The notes under the pieces were generated by a model, which saw only the letters and a program-made list of their open reading frames with translations, did not search any database and was not told the DNA's origin. From Accumulibacter sp031732815 (GTDB taxonomy: Bacteria > Pseudomonadota > Gammaproteobacteria > Burkholderiales > Rhodocyclaceae), in the NCBI RefSeq assembly GCF_031732815.1, contig NZ_JAVMKF010000046.1, positions 1-43,931 on the forward strand: 43,931 nucleotides of DNA, read 5' to 3'. Each line of letters begins with the position of its first letter. Within the stretch, counting starts at the first letter, position 1. The position numbers and the translations under genes were made by a program. Shown here one piece after another: positions 16,751 to 26,121 of the stretch.

Positions 16751-19700
16751 CCGCCCGCTGGTCGCGCGCCCGCTGCGGCTGTGGCTGGCTCTGCGCTTCA
16801 CGCTGGCCGGCATGGCGCCGCTGCTGCTGGTCGCCGCGCTGGTCCTGTGGATTCTCCTGCCGCAGGCGCTGCAGGACATCGAAGCGCGCCATCAGGCGCT
16901 GGCGCGCGCCATCGCCGGTCAGATCGAGGCGCACCTGCGTGGCGCCGGGAGGGAGCTAACCGGACTGGCGGCGTACTTTCGCGAACGCGGGCGGCAGACG
17001 GCTTCGTTCTGGAGTCAGCCCTTGGACGCACATTGCGGAACGGGCGAAATGTTCGCGGCCATTTACGTTGCCGACGCAGACGACTCGGCTTTCGCTGTCG
17101 GCTTGCCGACGGCGCAGCGCGGGCAGCGCGGCGATCTGCTCGGGATCGACCTCTCGCAATGGAACGTCCTGCGCGAAGCCCGTGAACGGCGCGAGCCGGT
17201 GTGGTCGGAGGTTTTCCTGTCCGCCGTCAGCGCCCGGCTGGTGGTGAGTCTGGCGATTCCGGTCGACGGGCAGGTGGTGATCGGCGAAGTAGCCATCGAT
17301 GGTCTCTCCGAATTCGTCAGTCACCTGCCAACTGAATCGGCCATGACGACGATGATCCTCGACCGCCGGGGTCAAATCGTCGCGCATTCACGGTGGAAGG
17401 GAGGCGGCCAGCAATTGAACCTCGCGCGCCTGCCCATCATCGGCGACGCCTTGCGGGGGCGCTTCACGACCCGGGACATGGAGCTGGAAGGTCAAGTTGC
17501 CATCGGCACGCTGGTCAGTGTGTCGGAAATCGGCTGGATGGTGCTGGTCGCCCAAGCGCGTACCGACGCGCTCAAGCCGCTGCTGTCCACCTTCTTGGCC
17601 CTGACCGCAGGCGCGGTGGTCGCGCTGCTGCTGGCGACAATCGCCACGCTGCTTTTGGCGCGCGCGGTAGCCGGTCGTATCGGTGGCTATGCGGCGCAAG
17701 CGCACGCCATTGCCGAGGGGGATTACGACCAGCCTTGGCCGATTTCCAATATCCGGGAACTCGACAGCCTGGCCGAGGACCTGGATCGAATGTCCCAGGC
17801 GATTCGGCAACGGGAACGGAAGCTGGCCACCAACGAGGCCCGCTTTCGGTCGGTGATCACCAACGCCCCGGTGGTCATTTACCAGCTTGACCGGAACGGC
17901 GTGTTCACAATGAGCGATGGCAAGGGTTTGGCGGGCCTGGGTCTGCAGCCCGGCGAGGCGGTCGGCCGGTCGGTGTTCGATCTCTATCGCGACTATCCCG
18001 AGCTCTGCGACCAGATCCGGCAAGCCATCGAGGGATCGGTCCAATACACCTATTCGAGCGTAGGGGGTATCCACTTCGACAACTACTACAGCTCGCTGCC
18101 AGGCGCTGACGGCACCCCGGAGTTGCTCGGCCTGGCGGTAGACATCAGCGAACGGGTGCGGGCCGAAGAAGAGCTCAGGGAAAGCGAACGGAAATATCGC
18201 TCGATCGTCTGGAACGCGCCGGTGGGGATCTTTCGTTCGACGCCGGAGGGCCGAATCCTTGAAGCGAATCCAGTCATGGCGACCCTGTTCGGCTACACCT
18301 CTCCCGACGCGATGATCCGGGAGGGGCACAATGTCGCCAGCGGCCTTTTTGTGCGAACCGAGGAGCGTTTGTCCATTAGCGAGGAATCGGTCGGGGCGGT
18401 CGAGGTCACCCAGCACACCAATCGCCTCCGGCGCCGCAACGGTTCGGAGTTCGTCGCCAATCTCTACCTGGTCACCCTCCGCGACGACGCGGGCGCGCCG
18501 CGCTTTCTCGAAGGCATCGTCGAAGACATCACTGACCGCAAGCGGGCGGAAGCGGAATTGCTGGCTTATCGGGACCATCTGGAGGAGTTGGTCGGCAGTC
18601 GAACGGTGGAGTTGACGCAAGCCAAGGAGCAAGCCGAGGCAGCCAACCGGGCCAAGAGCGCGTTTCTGGCCAACATCAGCCACGAACTGCGCACGCCGCT
18701 GAACGCGGTGCTGGGCTTCTCGGAGCTGCTGCTCCGCGAAGCGGCAGACGGCCGGGAGCGGCTGTCGCCGACGCAGGCGCAGCACCTGGCCACGGTACAC
18801 CGCAGCGGCGACCACCTGCTGACTCTGATCAACAACGTGCTGAACCTGTCGCGCATCGAAGCGGGGCGCGCGGTGGTCAACCTGAGCGACTTCGACTTGC
18901 ACGAGCTGCTCGCCGGGCTGGAGGACATGTTCGCGATCAAGGCAACGAACAAGGGACTGACGCTACGGGTCGAACGGGCGGCCGACGTTCCCCGCCACGT
19001 CCGTGCCGACGAGGTGAAGTTGCGACAGATGCTGATCAACCTGATCAACAACGCCTTCAAATTCACCGAGCGCGGCGGGGTCAGCGTCCGCGTGAGCGCG
19101 TCCCCGCCACCCGCCTTGGAGGGATCGGCCGCAGCGCCGGCCGGCGAGTTGCGCCTGAAGTTTGAAGTGGCCGACACCGGCGTCGGTATCGCGGCCGAGG
19201 AACTGGCCGGGCTATTCCAGCCCTTCGCTCAGTCCGCCACCGGGCGCAGGGCGGAGGAAGGCACCGGCCTGGGGCTGGCCATCACCCGGCAGTTCGCCGA
19301 GTTGCTGGGGGGCAGGATCGAGGCGCGCAGCGAGGTCGACGCGGGCAGCACTTTCACTTTTACGGTCGCCGCGCAGATCGCGGCTGGACCGGCGCGCGCG
19401 GCCGAGGCGGACCGCCGGCCGGTGCTGGGCCTGGCGCCGGGGCAACCGGCTTGGCGCATCCTGGTGGTGGACGACGACATCAACGGCCGGCACCTGCTGG
19501 CCCAGCTCCTGGAGCCGCTGGGTTTCGCGGTCGAGGAGGCCGCCGACGGGCTCGCGGCCATCGCGGTCTGGGAGCGCTGGCGGCCGCACCTGATCTGGAT
19601 GGACATGCGGATGCCGAACCTCGACGGGCGGGAAGTAGCCCGGCGGATCAGGGCCGCGCCGGGCGGGACCGAGACTCGGATCGTCGCCCTGACCGCCAGC

Positions 19701-20090
19701 AGCTTCGAGGAAGAGCGGGCCGAGATCCTGGCCGCGGGCTGCGACGACTTCCTGCGCAAGCCATACCGAGCGGCAGCGCTGCTGGAGCTGATGGGGAAGC
19801 ATCTGGGCGCGCGTTACCTCTACGGAGAAGCCGGGACGGCACCGGACCAGGCGCTGGACGGCGCTACCTTGGCAGACGCTCTGCGCTCCCTGCCGGGCGG
19901 GCTGCTGGAGCGGCTGGCGCGGGCGGCGGTCCGCGCCGAGATGGGCGAGATCGACCGCCTGATCGGGGAAGTAGGCGTACAGACTCCGCCGGCGGCGGCC
20001 GGGCTCCGTGCCTTGGCCGACGACTTCGACTACGGCCAGATCGCCGAACTGGCAGAAATGGCGCAGCGCTGGGTAGGAAGCGAGCCCTGA
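16725..20090 (+). CDS. Large hybrid histidine kinase (periplasmic sensor-HAMP-2xPAS-HisKA-HATPase-REC)
   Basis: A 1121-aa membrane kinase. The ATG at 16725 overlaps the binding-protein gene by 26 bp. TM1 is at about 26-46. The periplasmic dCache-like sensor runs from 47 to about 285 (WSEVFLSAVSARLVVSLAIP; TMILDRRGQIVAHS). TM2 is at about 288-313, then HAMP (to 365). PAS domains lie at about 370-478 and 487-605 (ends VDISERVRAEEEL and VEDITDRKRAE). HisKA has His653 (NISHELRTPLNAVLGFSELL), HATPase has VADTGVGI and GTGLGLAI, and the receiver has Asp960 (LIWMDMRMPNLDG) and RKPY. The last 85 residues (LPGGLLERLARAAVRAEMGE, then LADDFDYGQIAELAEMA) are a helical tail common after REC in such kinases. 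It has no Hpt histidine. No output regulator is adjacent. The coding sequence looks G-richer than its neighbours. Confidence 0.92.
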   Translation: MANSWSSGSRPLVARPLRLWLALRFTLAGMAPLLLVAALVLWILLPQALQDIEARHQALARAIAGQIEAHLRGAGRELTGLAAYFRERGRQTASFWSQPLDAHCGTGEMFAAIYVADADDSAFAVGLPTAQRGQRGDLLGIDLSQWNVLREARERREPVWSEVFLSAVSARLVVSLAIPVDGQVVIGEVAIDGLSEFVSHLPTESAMTTMILDRRGQIVAHSRWKGGGQQLNLARLPIIGDALRGRFTTRDMELEGQVAIGTLVSVSEIGWMVLVAQARTDALKPLLSTFLALTAGAVVALLLATIATLLLARAVAGRIGGYAAQAHAIAEGDYDQPWPISNIRELDSLAEDLDRMSQAIRQRERKLATNEARFRSVITNAPVVIYQLDRNGVFTMSDGKGLAGLGLQPGEAVGRSVFDLYRDYPELCDQIRQAIEGSVQYTYSSVGGIHFDNYYSSLPGADGTPELLGLAVDISERVRAEEELRESERKYRSIVWNAPVGIFRSTPEGRILEANPVMATLFGYTSPDAMIREGHNVASGLFVRTEERLSISEESVGAVEVTQHTNRLRRRNGSEFVANLYLVTLRDDAGAPRFLEGIVEDITDRKRAEAELLAYRDHLEELVGSRTVELTQAKEQAEAANRAKSAFLANISHELRTPLNAVLGFSELLLREAADGRERLSPTQAQHLATVHRSGDHLLTLINNVLNLSRIEAGRAVVNLSDFDLHELLAGLEDMFAIKATNKGLTLRVERAADVPRHVRADEVKLRQMLINLINNAFKFTERGGVSVRVSASPPPALEGSAAAPAGELRLKFEVADTGVGIAAEELAGLFQPFAQSATGRRAEEGTGLGLAITRQFAELLGGRIEARSEVDAGSTFTFTVAAQIAAGPARAAEADRRPVLGLAPGQPAWRILVVDDDINGRHLLAQLLEPLGFAVEEAADGLAAIAVWERWRPHLIWMDMRMPNLDGREVARRIRAAPGGTETRIVALTASSFEEERAEILAAGCDDFLRKPYRAAALLELMGKHLGARYLYGEAGTAPDQALDGATLADALRSLPGGLLERLARAAVRAEMGEIDRLIGEVGVQTPPAAAGLRALADDFDYGQIAELAEMAQRWVGSEP

Positions 20091-20352
20091 TGGGCGAGCT
20101 GTAAAGCACCGCCCGCTGACGGAAAGCCGGCAGCCCCAGCCGACCCTGCTCCGCAAAGGGCTGAATTGGTGCACAAAGATATCGGATGAGGGAACTCCTG
20201 CCATCACCCGTGCTTCCCTCACACCCGCACTGTCCGCACTTGGCCAGCAGCCTGCACCTTCCTCGCCCAAATCCGAGGCTGAGCAGCAAGCTGACCGGCG
20301 GAGTTTGGTAAAATGGCGGGTTTTCGTCTACCCTTTTCCCGGGGAGCCTGCC
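20091..20352. other. Intergenic region before thrH with possible -10
   Basis: No gene was seen. TAAAAT at 20309-20314 in the context GTTTGGTAAAATGGCGG looks like the -10 element often seen before betaproteobacterial housekeeping genes. It is 39 bp before the thrH ATG, and no convincing -35 accompanies it. Confidence 0.35.
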
Positions 20353-20970
20353 ATGCAAATCGTCTGCCTTGACCTGGAGGGCGTCCTGGTCCCCGAGATC
20401 TGGATCGAGTTTGCGGCGCGCACGGGGATTCCCGAATTGCGTCGAACGACGCGCGACGAGCCGGACTATGACAAGTTGATGCGCTACCGCCTGGCCATCC
20501 TCGCCAGAAACGACCTGGGACTGCCCGATGTTCAGAGAGTCATCGCCGAGATGGGGCCGTTACCCGGTGCGCGCGAGTTTGTCGATGCGCTACGTGAGAG
20601 CTACCAGTTGATCATTCTCTCCGATACCTTCTACGAGTTTGCTCAGCCGCTGATGCGCCAGCTCGGCTGGCCAACCCTGTTCTGCCACAGCCTGGAAACT
20701 GATCGCCGGGGAATGCTCGTGGACTACCACCTGCGCCTGCCCGACCAGAAACGCGAGGCGGTCAAGCGCCTCAAGGAGCTTCGCTTCATGGTGGTTGCTG
20801 CGGGTGATTCCTACAACGACACGGCGATGCTCAGTGAAGCACATGCCGGAATCCTCTTTCGCCCGCCAGCCAACGTCGCCCAGCAGTTCCCGCAGTTCCC
20901 GCTGACGCAGTCATACGACGATCTGCGCGAGCAGATCGACCAGGCGTTCGCCGCTTGCCACGCACGCTAG
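20353..20970 (+). CDS. thrH: ThrH-type phosphoserine phosphatase / phosphoserine:homoserine phosphotransferase
   Basis: A 205-aa HAD-superfamily enzyme, the usual length for ThrH. It dephosphorylates phosphoserine, and in Pseudomonas it can also move the phosphate to homoserine. It starts at an ATG after GGGGAGCCTGCC. Motif I is CLDLEGVLVPEIW (the DxE form characteristic of ThrH), motif II is the Ser in LIILSDTF, motif III is the Lys in DQKREAV, and motif IV is AAGDSYNDTAM. It is 12 bp before purU, so both are probably cotranscribed and serve serine, glycine and one-carbon metabolism. Confidence 0.92.
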   Translation: MQIVCLDLEGVLVPEIWIEFAARTGIPELRRTTRDEPDYDKLMRYRLAILARNDLGLPDVQRVIAEMGPLPGAREFVDALRESYQLIILSDTFYEFAQPLMRQLGWPTLFCHSLETDRRGMLVDYHLRLPDQKREAVKRLKELRFMVVAAGDSYNDTAMLSEAHAGILFRPPANVAQQFPQFPLTQSYDDLREQIDQAFAACHAR

Positions 20971-20982
20971 GCTGGTCACCGC

Positions 20983-21855
20983 ATGCACACACGACGCTAT
21001 TACACGCTCACCGCTTCCTGCCCGGACCAGACTGGCATCATCGCGCGTGTCGCCGGTTTCATTGCGCAATACGGCGGATGGATTCTCGAGTCGCGCTTTC
21101 ACGCTGAGGATGGCAACGGCGAGGCTGCCGGCCGTTACTTCATGCGCATGGAGGTAAGAGCGGATTCGCTGCCTTTCCATCTGGTCGAACTGCGCGAGCG
21201 TTTCGGACCCCTCGCGGAAAGCTTGTCGATGACCTGGCGGATCACCGATTCAGCCGTGCGACGCCGGGTGGTGATCGTCGTCAGCAAGCAGGAGCACTGT
21301 CTCTACGACCTTCTTTCGCGCTGGCAGTCAAAGGAACTGGACATCGAGATCCCATGCGTGATCTCCAACCACGAGACCTTCAGGGCGTTCGTCGAATGGC
21401 ACGGGATTCCCTTTCACCACGTCCCGGTCAGCCCATCCGACAAGGCTGCCGCGTATGCGGAGATCAGGCGTATTTATGAGGAAGTGCGTGGCGATACCAT
21501 GGTCCTCGCACGCTACATGCAGATCCTGCCCGCCGAGATGTGCGAGCGCTTTGCCGGACAGATGATCAATATCCATCATTCATTCCTGCCCAGCTTCATT
21601 GGCGCACGCCCCTATCACCAAGCCTACGAACGCGGCGTCAAGCTGATCGGTGCCACCTGCCATTACGTCACGGCGGACCTCGACCAGGGGCCGATCATCG
21701 AGCAGGACGTCATTCGCATCGACCATTCCGACTCGGTCGACGACATGATGCGCTATGGCAAGGACATCGAAAAAGCGGTGCTGGCGCGTGGCTTGCGCTA
21801 CCACCTCGAAGACCGCGTACTGGTGCATGCCAACAAGACAGTCGTCTTTCGCTGA
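20983..21855 (+). CDS. purU: Formyltetrahydrofolate deformylase
   Basis: A 290-aa enzyme that hydrolyses 10-formyl-THF to formate and THF, balancing one-carbon pools. An N-terminal ACT domain (about 5-85, YTLTASCPDQTGIIARVAGF) is followed by the formyltransferase fold. The visible catalytic set is Asn in ISNHETF, His in INIHHSFLPSF, and Asp in TADLDQGPIIEQD. The length and the SFIGARPYHQAYERGVK segment fit PurU rather than PurN or Fmt. It follows thrH by 12 bp and precedes an ABC-F gene by about 75 bp. Confidence 0.95.
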   Translation: MHTRRYYTLTASCPDQTGIIARVAGFIAQYGGWILESRFHAEDGNGEAAGRYFMRMEVRADSLPFHLVELRERFGPLAESLSMTWRITDSAVRRRVVIVVSKQEHCLYDLLSRWQSKELDIEIPCVISNHETFRAFVEWHGIPFHHVPVSPSDKAAAYAEIRRIYEEVRGDTMVLARYMQILPAEMCERFAGQMINIHHSFLPSFIGARPYHQAYERGVKLIGATCHYVTADLDQGPIIEQDVIRIDHSDSVDDMMRYGKDIEKAVLARGLRYHLEDRVLVHANKTVVFR

Positions 21856-21930
21856 AAGCGACAAGCGTTCGCCGCCACGCGCACCGGTTTGCCTGGAGCA
21901 GCTGGCGGGCGGCCGACGACCCCGCAGCGC

Positions 21931-23922
21931 ATGATCAGCCTCGCCGACCTGACCCTGCGGCGAGCGGCGAAGGTGCTGCTCGACCGCGCTTCGGCGACGA
22001 TCAACCCCGGCGAACACGTCGGCCTGGTCGGGCGCAATGGGGCCGGCAAGTCAAGCCTCTTTGCGCTGCTTGCCGGCAGCCTGCACGAAGAGAGCGGCGA
22101 GCTTTCGCGGCCCGCCGAATGGCGCCTGGCACAGGTTGCGCAAGAAATGCCGGCCACCGACCAGAGCGCGACGGATTTCGTCGTCGAAGGTGACAGTGCG
22201 CTGATCGCCGCGCGACGCGAGGTATCCCTGGCAGAAGCGGCGGGCGACGGTGAGCGTCTGGCGCACGCCTACATGGCCTGGCACGACGCCGGCGCGCACG
22301 ACGCACAGGCGCGCGCGCAGGCACTGATTCTCGGGCTGGGCTTCGCGCGCGACCAACTGGAAAATCCGGTCGACAGCTTCTCCGGCGGCTGGCGCATGCG
22401 CCTGCAACTGGCGCGCGCGCTGATGTGCCCGTCGGATCTCCTGCTCCTCGACGAACCGACCAACCATCTCGACCTCGATGCCCTCGTCTGGCTGGAAACC
22501 TGGCTCAAACGCTATCCAGGAACGATGCTGGTGATCAGCCACGACCGCGAGTTTCTCGACGCCGTGACGAGCGTCACGCTGCACATCGACAACGGCAAGC
22601 TGACGCGCTACACCGGCAACTACACCGCTTTCGAAGAAGCGCGCGCGCTACAGATCGAACTGCAGACGAGCGCTTACCTCAAACAGCAGGACAGGATTTC
22701 CCGTCTGCAGTCTTTCATCAACCGCTTCAAGGCGAAAGCGACAAAAGCGCGGCAGGCGCAGAGTCGGGTCAAGGCGCTGGAAAGGATGGAACGGCTTGCT
22801 CCGGTGCTGACCAACGCCGAATTCACCTTCGAGTTTGCCGAACCCGCCAGTCTTCCCAACCCGATGCTGATCATGGAAAAGGCCAGCTTTGGTTACCCGC
22901 CGCCGGCGGATGCCTCCGGCACGCCGCCGACGGTCGTCGTCGAGCAGGTCAGCCGTCCGGTGATGGCCGGCCAGCGCATCGGCATCCTGGGCGCGAACGG
23001 GCAGGGCAAATCGACGCTGGTGAAGACGCTGGCCGGCACGCTCACTTGTGTCAGCGGCTCGATCCAACGCGGCAGAGGGCTCGACATCGGCTATTTCGCG
23101 CAGCAGGAACTCGATGTGCTGCGGCCGGACGAGACGCCGCTCGCGCACCTCCAGCGGCTTGCCCGCGAGACCCAGACCAGCGGGCGGAGCGACCGTGAAC
23201 AGGACCTGCGGACCTTCCTCGGCACGTTTAATTTCACTGGCGAGGTCGTCAAGCAAGCGGTCGGAACACTGAGTGGCGGCGAGAAGGCGCGCCTCGTCCT
23301 GTGCATGATCGTCTGGCAGCGACCGAACCTGCTGCTCCTCGACGAGCCGACCAACCATCTCGACCTCAACACGCGCGAGGCGCTGTCGATCGCACTGAAC
23401 GAGTTTGAAGGAACGGTCATGCTGGTCAGCCACGACCGCGCGCTGCTGCGCTCGGTGTGCGACGAGTTCTGGCTCGTCGCGCGCGGCAGACTGGCGCCGT
23501 TTGCTGGCGACCTTGACGACTATCAGCGCTTCCTGCTCGAAGAAGCCCGACGAAACCGCGACGCGTTGCGAGAACGCACGAAAGCAGCGGCGAAGCCGAG
23601 TCCATCGGTGGCCGCCGCCGGCCCATCCGCCAAGCTTGCGCTGAGCACCCTGAAAGCGCTTGCGCGCCAGCAACTGGTCGTCGAGCAGACGCTGCATCGG
23701 CTGCAGACGCAACAGCGTACGCTGGAAGAGCGCCTGCCGGCGACCGTGCAGGCGACTGAACTGGCCGAGATCGGCCGGGAATTGCAGCAGCTTGCCGATG
23801 AAATATCGGCCCGCGAAGAAGAATGGCTGGCGCTCGCCGAGCAGATCGATCAGGCAGAGAACGCTGCCGCCGCCCTGGGCGATCCGATCGCCGCCCGCAG
23901 GCAAGTAAGGGGGAGCCCATGA
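21931..23922 (+). CDS. yheS: ABC-F ATPase, YheS/Uup-like translation factor
   Basis: A 663-aa soluble protein with two ATP-binding cassettes and no membrane segments. The ATG at 21931 is chosen because MISLADLTLRRAAKVLLDRA matches the family's start. A TTG 14 codons earlier is the alternative, and no good ribosome site is seen for either. Cassette 1 has GRNGAGKSS, FSGGWRMRLQLARAL and LLLLDEPTNHLDLDAL. The linker with the P-site-tRNA-interaction type motif region (QQDRISRLQSFINRFKAKAT) follows. Cassette 2 has GANGQGKST, LSGGEKARLVL and LLLLDEPTNHLDLNTRE. A coiled-coil tail (about 580-655) ends the protein. ABC-F proteins act on ribosomes, and the substrate of YheS is not well defined. The stop overlaps the start of the hemerythrin gene (ATGA). 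Confidence 0.9.
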   Translation: MISLADLTLRRAAKVLLDRASATINPGEHVGLVGRNGAGKSSLFALLAGSLHEESGELSRPAEWRLAQVAQEMPATDQSATDFVVEGDSALIAARREVSLAEAAGDGERLAHAYMAWHDAGAHDAQARAQALILGLGFARDQLENPVDSFSGGWRMRLQLARALMCPSDLLLLDEPTNHLDLDALVWLETWLKRYPGTMLVISHDREFLDAVTSVTLHIDNGKLTRYTGNYTAFEEARALQIELQTSAYLKQQDRISRLQSFINRFKAKATKARQAQSRVKALERMERLAPVLTNAEFTFEFAEPASLPNPMLIMEKASFGYPPPADASGTPPTVVVEQVSRPVMAGQRIGILGANGQGKSTLVKTLAGTLTCVSGSIQRGRGLDIGYFAQQELDVLRPDETPLAHLQRLARETQTSGRSDREQDLRTFLGTFNFTGEVVKQAVGTLSGGEKARLVLCMIVWQRPNLLLLDEPTNHLDLNTREALSIALNEFEGTVMLVSHDRALLRSVCDEFWLVARGRLAPFAGDLDDYQRFLLEEARRNRDALRERTKAAAKPSPSVAAAGPSAKLALSTLKALARQQLVVEQTLHRLQTQQRTLEERLPATVQATELAEIGRELQQLADEISAREEEWLALAEQIDQAENAAAALGDPIAARRQVRGSP

Positions 23923-24326
23923 AGGACTTTGAATTGGCCGAGTGGTCGGCAAAGATCGAGGTCGGCCTGCCGCAGATCGACCAGCAGCATCGGCAGTTGT
24001 TTGAACTGGCGGCGACCTTTCGCGGCAATGGTGACCAGATCCGGATTCTCAAGTCGCTGGTCATGTTGACCGAATACGTCAAGGTGCACTTCCGGGAAGA
24101 AGAGGAACTGATGGCTGCTTGCCGCTACCCGGGAATCGAAGCGCACCGCCGGCTGCACGGCGAGTTTCGCCGAATGCTCTTCGACCTGCTGGAGAAGGCG
24201 AAACAGATGACGCTCGACGAAATCGCCGATGAGGTCACTTTCCTGATCAACGGCTGGTTCTACAACCATATCCTGGTTGCCGACTTCGACTACGTGCCAA
24301 GCGTTCGCGCGCAGGGCGCGCGTTGA
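23919..24326 (+). CDS. Bacteriohemerythrin
   Basis: A 135-aa di-iron O2-binding protein. The ATG at 23919 follows GGGGGAGCCC and overlaps the preceding stop. The iron ligands are visible in order: His in QIDQQHRQLFEL, His and Glu in VHFREEEELM, His in EAHRRLHGEF, and His and Asp in WFYNHILVADFDY. The family binds O2 reversibly and is used for oxygen delivery or sensing. Translational overlap with an ABC-F factor is not a linkage I know, and may only reflect gene packing. It converges on btuD with a 21-bp gap. Confidence 0.93.
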   Translation: MKDFELAEWSAKIEVGLPQIDQQHRQLFELAATFRGNGDQIRILKSLVMLTEYVKVHFREEEELMAACRYPGIEAHRRLHGEFRRMLFDLLEKAKQMTLDEIADEVTFLINGWFYNHILVADFDYVPSVRAQGAR

Positions 24327-24347
24327 CGACGCATTGCGGTCGCTCCG

Positions 24348-25124
24348 CTAGGCCGGCATGAACCAGCGTTGCCGACCATCGCCGGTCTCGCGCAGAGGAT
24401 ATCCGTAAAGGCGCGTCAACGCCTCGCTGGTGATCACATCGTGACAAGCGCCTTGCGTCAGCGTCCCATCGGAAAAGAGGAGCAGCGCGTGCGTGCAGAA
24501 ACGCGCCGCAAGACCAGGTTCGTGCAGAACCATCACGCAAGCTGCACCCTGCTCGCGCGTCAGGCGGGCAAAAAGCTCGAGCACCGCGATCTGGTGATTG
24601 AGATCGAGATGCGCCAGCGGCTCGTCGAGCAAATAGAGCTGCGGGGCCTGGGTGAGCACCGTGGCAATTGCCAGTCGCTGGCGTTCGCCACCGGACAGCG
24701 TCTGCACGTCGCGCTGCGCCAGATCAGCCATGCCAACGGCCGCCAGCGCCTGCCTGGCAATCGCTGCATCGCCCGCCGACTCCCAGGCCCAGCGCGCCAG
24801 ATGCGGGTGGCGACCGATCAGCGCCGTTTCGAGCACGGTCGAGGAAAATGCCTCGCTGCGCCCCTGCGGCAGCCAGCCGCGCAACAGCGCGCTGGCGCGC
24901 GCGCCTGACTCGGCGTAAGTGCGCCCGGCAAGCAGCACCTCGCCCGCCAGTGGCGGGCGCAGACCGGCAAGAACCGCGAGCAGCGTCGACTTGCCAACAC
25001 CGTTGCGGCCGAGTACCGCCAGGTTTTGCCCTGGCATCAGACGCAAATCCAGGTCCCGGCAGAAGACCCGTCCGGCAAGCCCGACGGCAACCTGCCGGGC
25101 GCAGAGCAGTGGCGCCGGGGACAC
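24348..25124 (-). CDS. btuD: Cobalamin/iron-siderophore-type ABC transporter ATPase
   Basis: A 258-aa ATPase of the BtuD/FecE family, giving energy for vitamin B12 import. It starts with a GTG 4 bp after the permease stop, with GGGGAG just upstream inside the permease gene. It has Walker A LGRNGVGKST, Q-loop WLPQGRSEAF, signature LSGGERQRLAIA, Walker B LYLLDEPLAHLDLN and switch His in VLHEPG. It is the last gene of the riboswitch-controlled operon. The family alone would also allow heme or siderophore uptake, and the B12 call rests on the upstream riboswitch. Confidence 0.85.
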   Translation of the reverse strand: MSPAPLLCARQVAVGLAGRVFCRDLDLRLMPGQNLAVLGRNGVGKSTLLAVLAGLRPPLAGEVLLAGRTYAESGARASALLRGWLPQGRSEAFSSTVLETALIGRHPHLARWAWESAGDAAIARQALAAVGMADLAQRDVQTLSGGERQRLAIATVLTQAPQLYLLDEPLAHLDLNHQIAVLELFARLTREQGAACVMVLHEPGLAARFCTHALLLFSDGTLTQGACHDVITSEALTRLYGYPLRETGDGRQRWFMPA

Positions 25125-25128
25125 CCGA

Positions 25129-26118
25129 TCAGTCTCCCCTGGGCGCGGCGCGGGCGAGCAGGAAAAGAAAGACAGGTGCGCCGATCAGGGCAGTCAGCAC
25201 ACCCACCGGCAGTTGCTGTGGCGCCAGCAGCGTGCGCGCCAGGGTGTCGGCAATCACCAGCAGGCTGCCGCCGGCCAGCACGCAGGCGGGCAGCAGCAGG
25301 CGCTGGTCGTTGCCCGCCGCCAGGCGAACCAGGTGCGGCACGACCAGGCCGACAAAACCGATCGATCCGGCATGCGTGACTGCGGCGGCAGTCGCCAATG
25401 AAGCGACGAAATACACCCCGCGGCGCAAAGGATTCACCGCGACGCCGAGCGCCTGTGCGAGATCGACGCCGCGCGCCAACAGGTTCAGCTCGCGGGCAAA
25501 GGGCAAAGCAATCAGGAGCGCAGCGCCAAGCAGACCGAGAGCGATCTGCGGGTCGCCGCTCTGCGAGAGGTCGCCCATCAACCAGAACAGCATTCCGCGC
25601 AGCCGGTCATCGGGGGCAATCGTCAGCATCAGCGTAACCAGCGCCCCCGAAGCGGCGGCGACGATGACCCCGGTAAGCAGCAGGCGCGAATGCGTCCAGC
25701 CACCATTACCCTGCGCCAACCCGAAGACGATCAGCATGGCGGCGAGCGCACCGGCAAAAGCCAGACCGTTGACCGCGGCGACACCGAAACCAAGAACGAT
25801 CGCCAGCAGGGCGCCGATTCCGGCGCCCCCCGAAATCCCCAGTACATAGGGATCGGCGAGCGGATTGCGCAGGAGAATCTGGAGCAGCGCGCCGGCCAGG
25901 GCCAGGAGTCCGCCGCAGGCAAACCCGGTCAGCGCGCGCGGCAGGCGCAGACTGCGCACGACTTCCGTCGACACCCCATCACCGCCGCCAAGAAGCGTTG
26001 CGGCGACCTCGGTGAAGGGGATGCGCATGCTGCCCACGATCAGGGCGAGGCTGATGCTGAGCACTGCCGTGCCGGCCAGCGCGGCCAGAATGAGCAGGGC
26101 ACGGCGGCGAGTCGGCAT
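25129..26118 (-). CDS. btuC: Cobalamin-type ABC transporter permease (FecCD family)
   Basis: A 329-aa inner-membrane protein with about ten hydrophobic segments. Family motifs are visible: RLPRALTGFACGGLLALAGA near the N-terminus, NPLADPYVLGISGGAGIGAL, and GFVGLVVPHLVRL with the ATPase-coupling region. It lies 3 bp after the receptor gene and 4 bp before the ATPase gene. No periplasmic binding protein (btuF) is present in the window, so it must be supplied from elsewhere. Confidence 0.88.
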   Translation of the reverse strand: MPTRRRALLILAALAGTAVLSISLALIVGSMRIPFTEVAATLLGGGDGVSTEVVRSLRLPRALTGFACGGLLALAGALLQILLRNPLADPYVLGISGGAGIGALLAIVLGFGVAAVNGLAFAGALAAMLIVFGLAQGNGGWTHSRLLLTGVIVAAASGALVTLMLTIAPDDRLRGMLFWLMGDLSQSGDPQIALGLLGAALLIALPFARELNLLARGVDLAQALGVAVNPLRRGVYFVASLATAAAVTHAGSIGFVGLVVPHLVRLAAGNDQRLLLPACVLAGGSLLVIADTLARTLLAPQQLPVGVLTALIGAPVFLFLLARAAPRGD

Positions 26119-26121
26119 CGC

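Noticed and set aside
15332..16879. Long open frame on the - strand (515 codons)
   Set aside because: Antisense to the binding lipoprotein gene. The translation has no recognisable domain.
20286..20314. Complete sigma-70 promoter for thrH
   Set aside because: The -10 (TAAAAT) is reasonable, but no -35 exists at the right distance, so only the -10 is mentioned.
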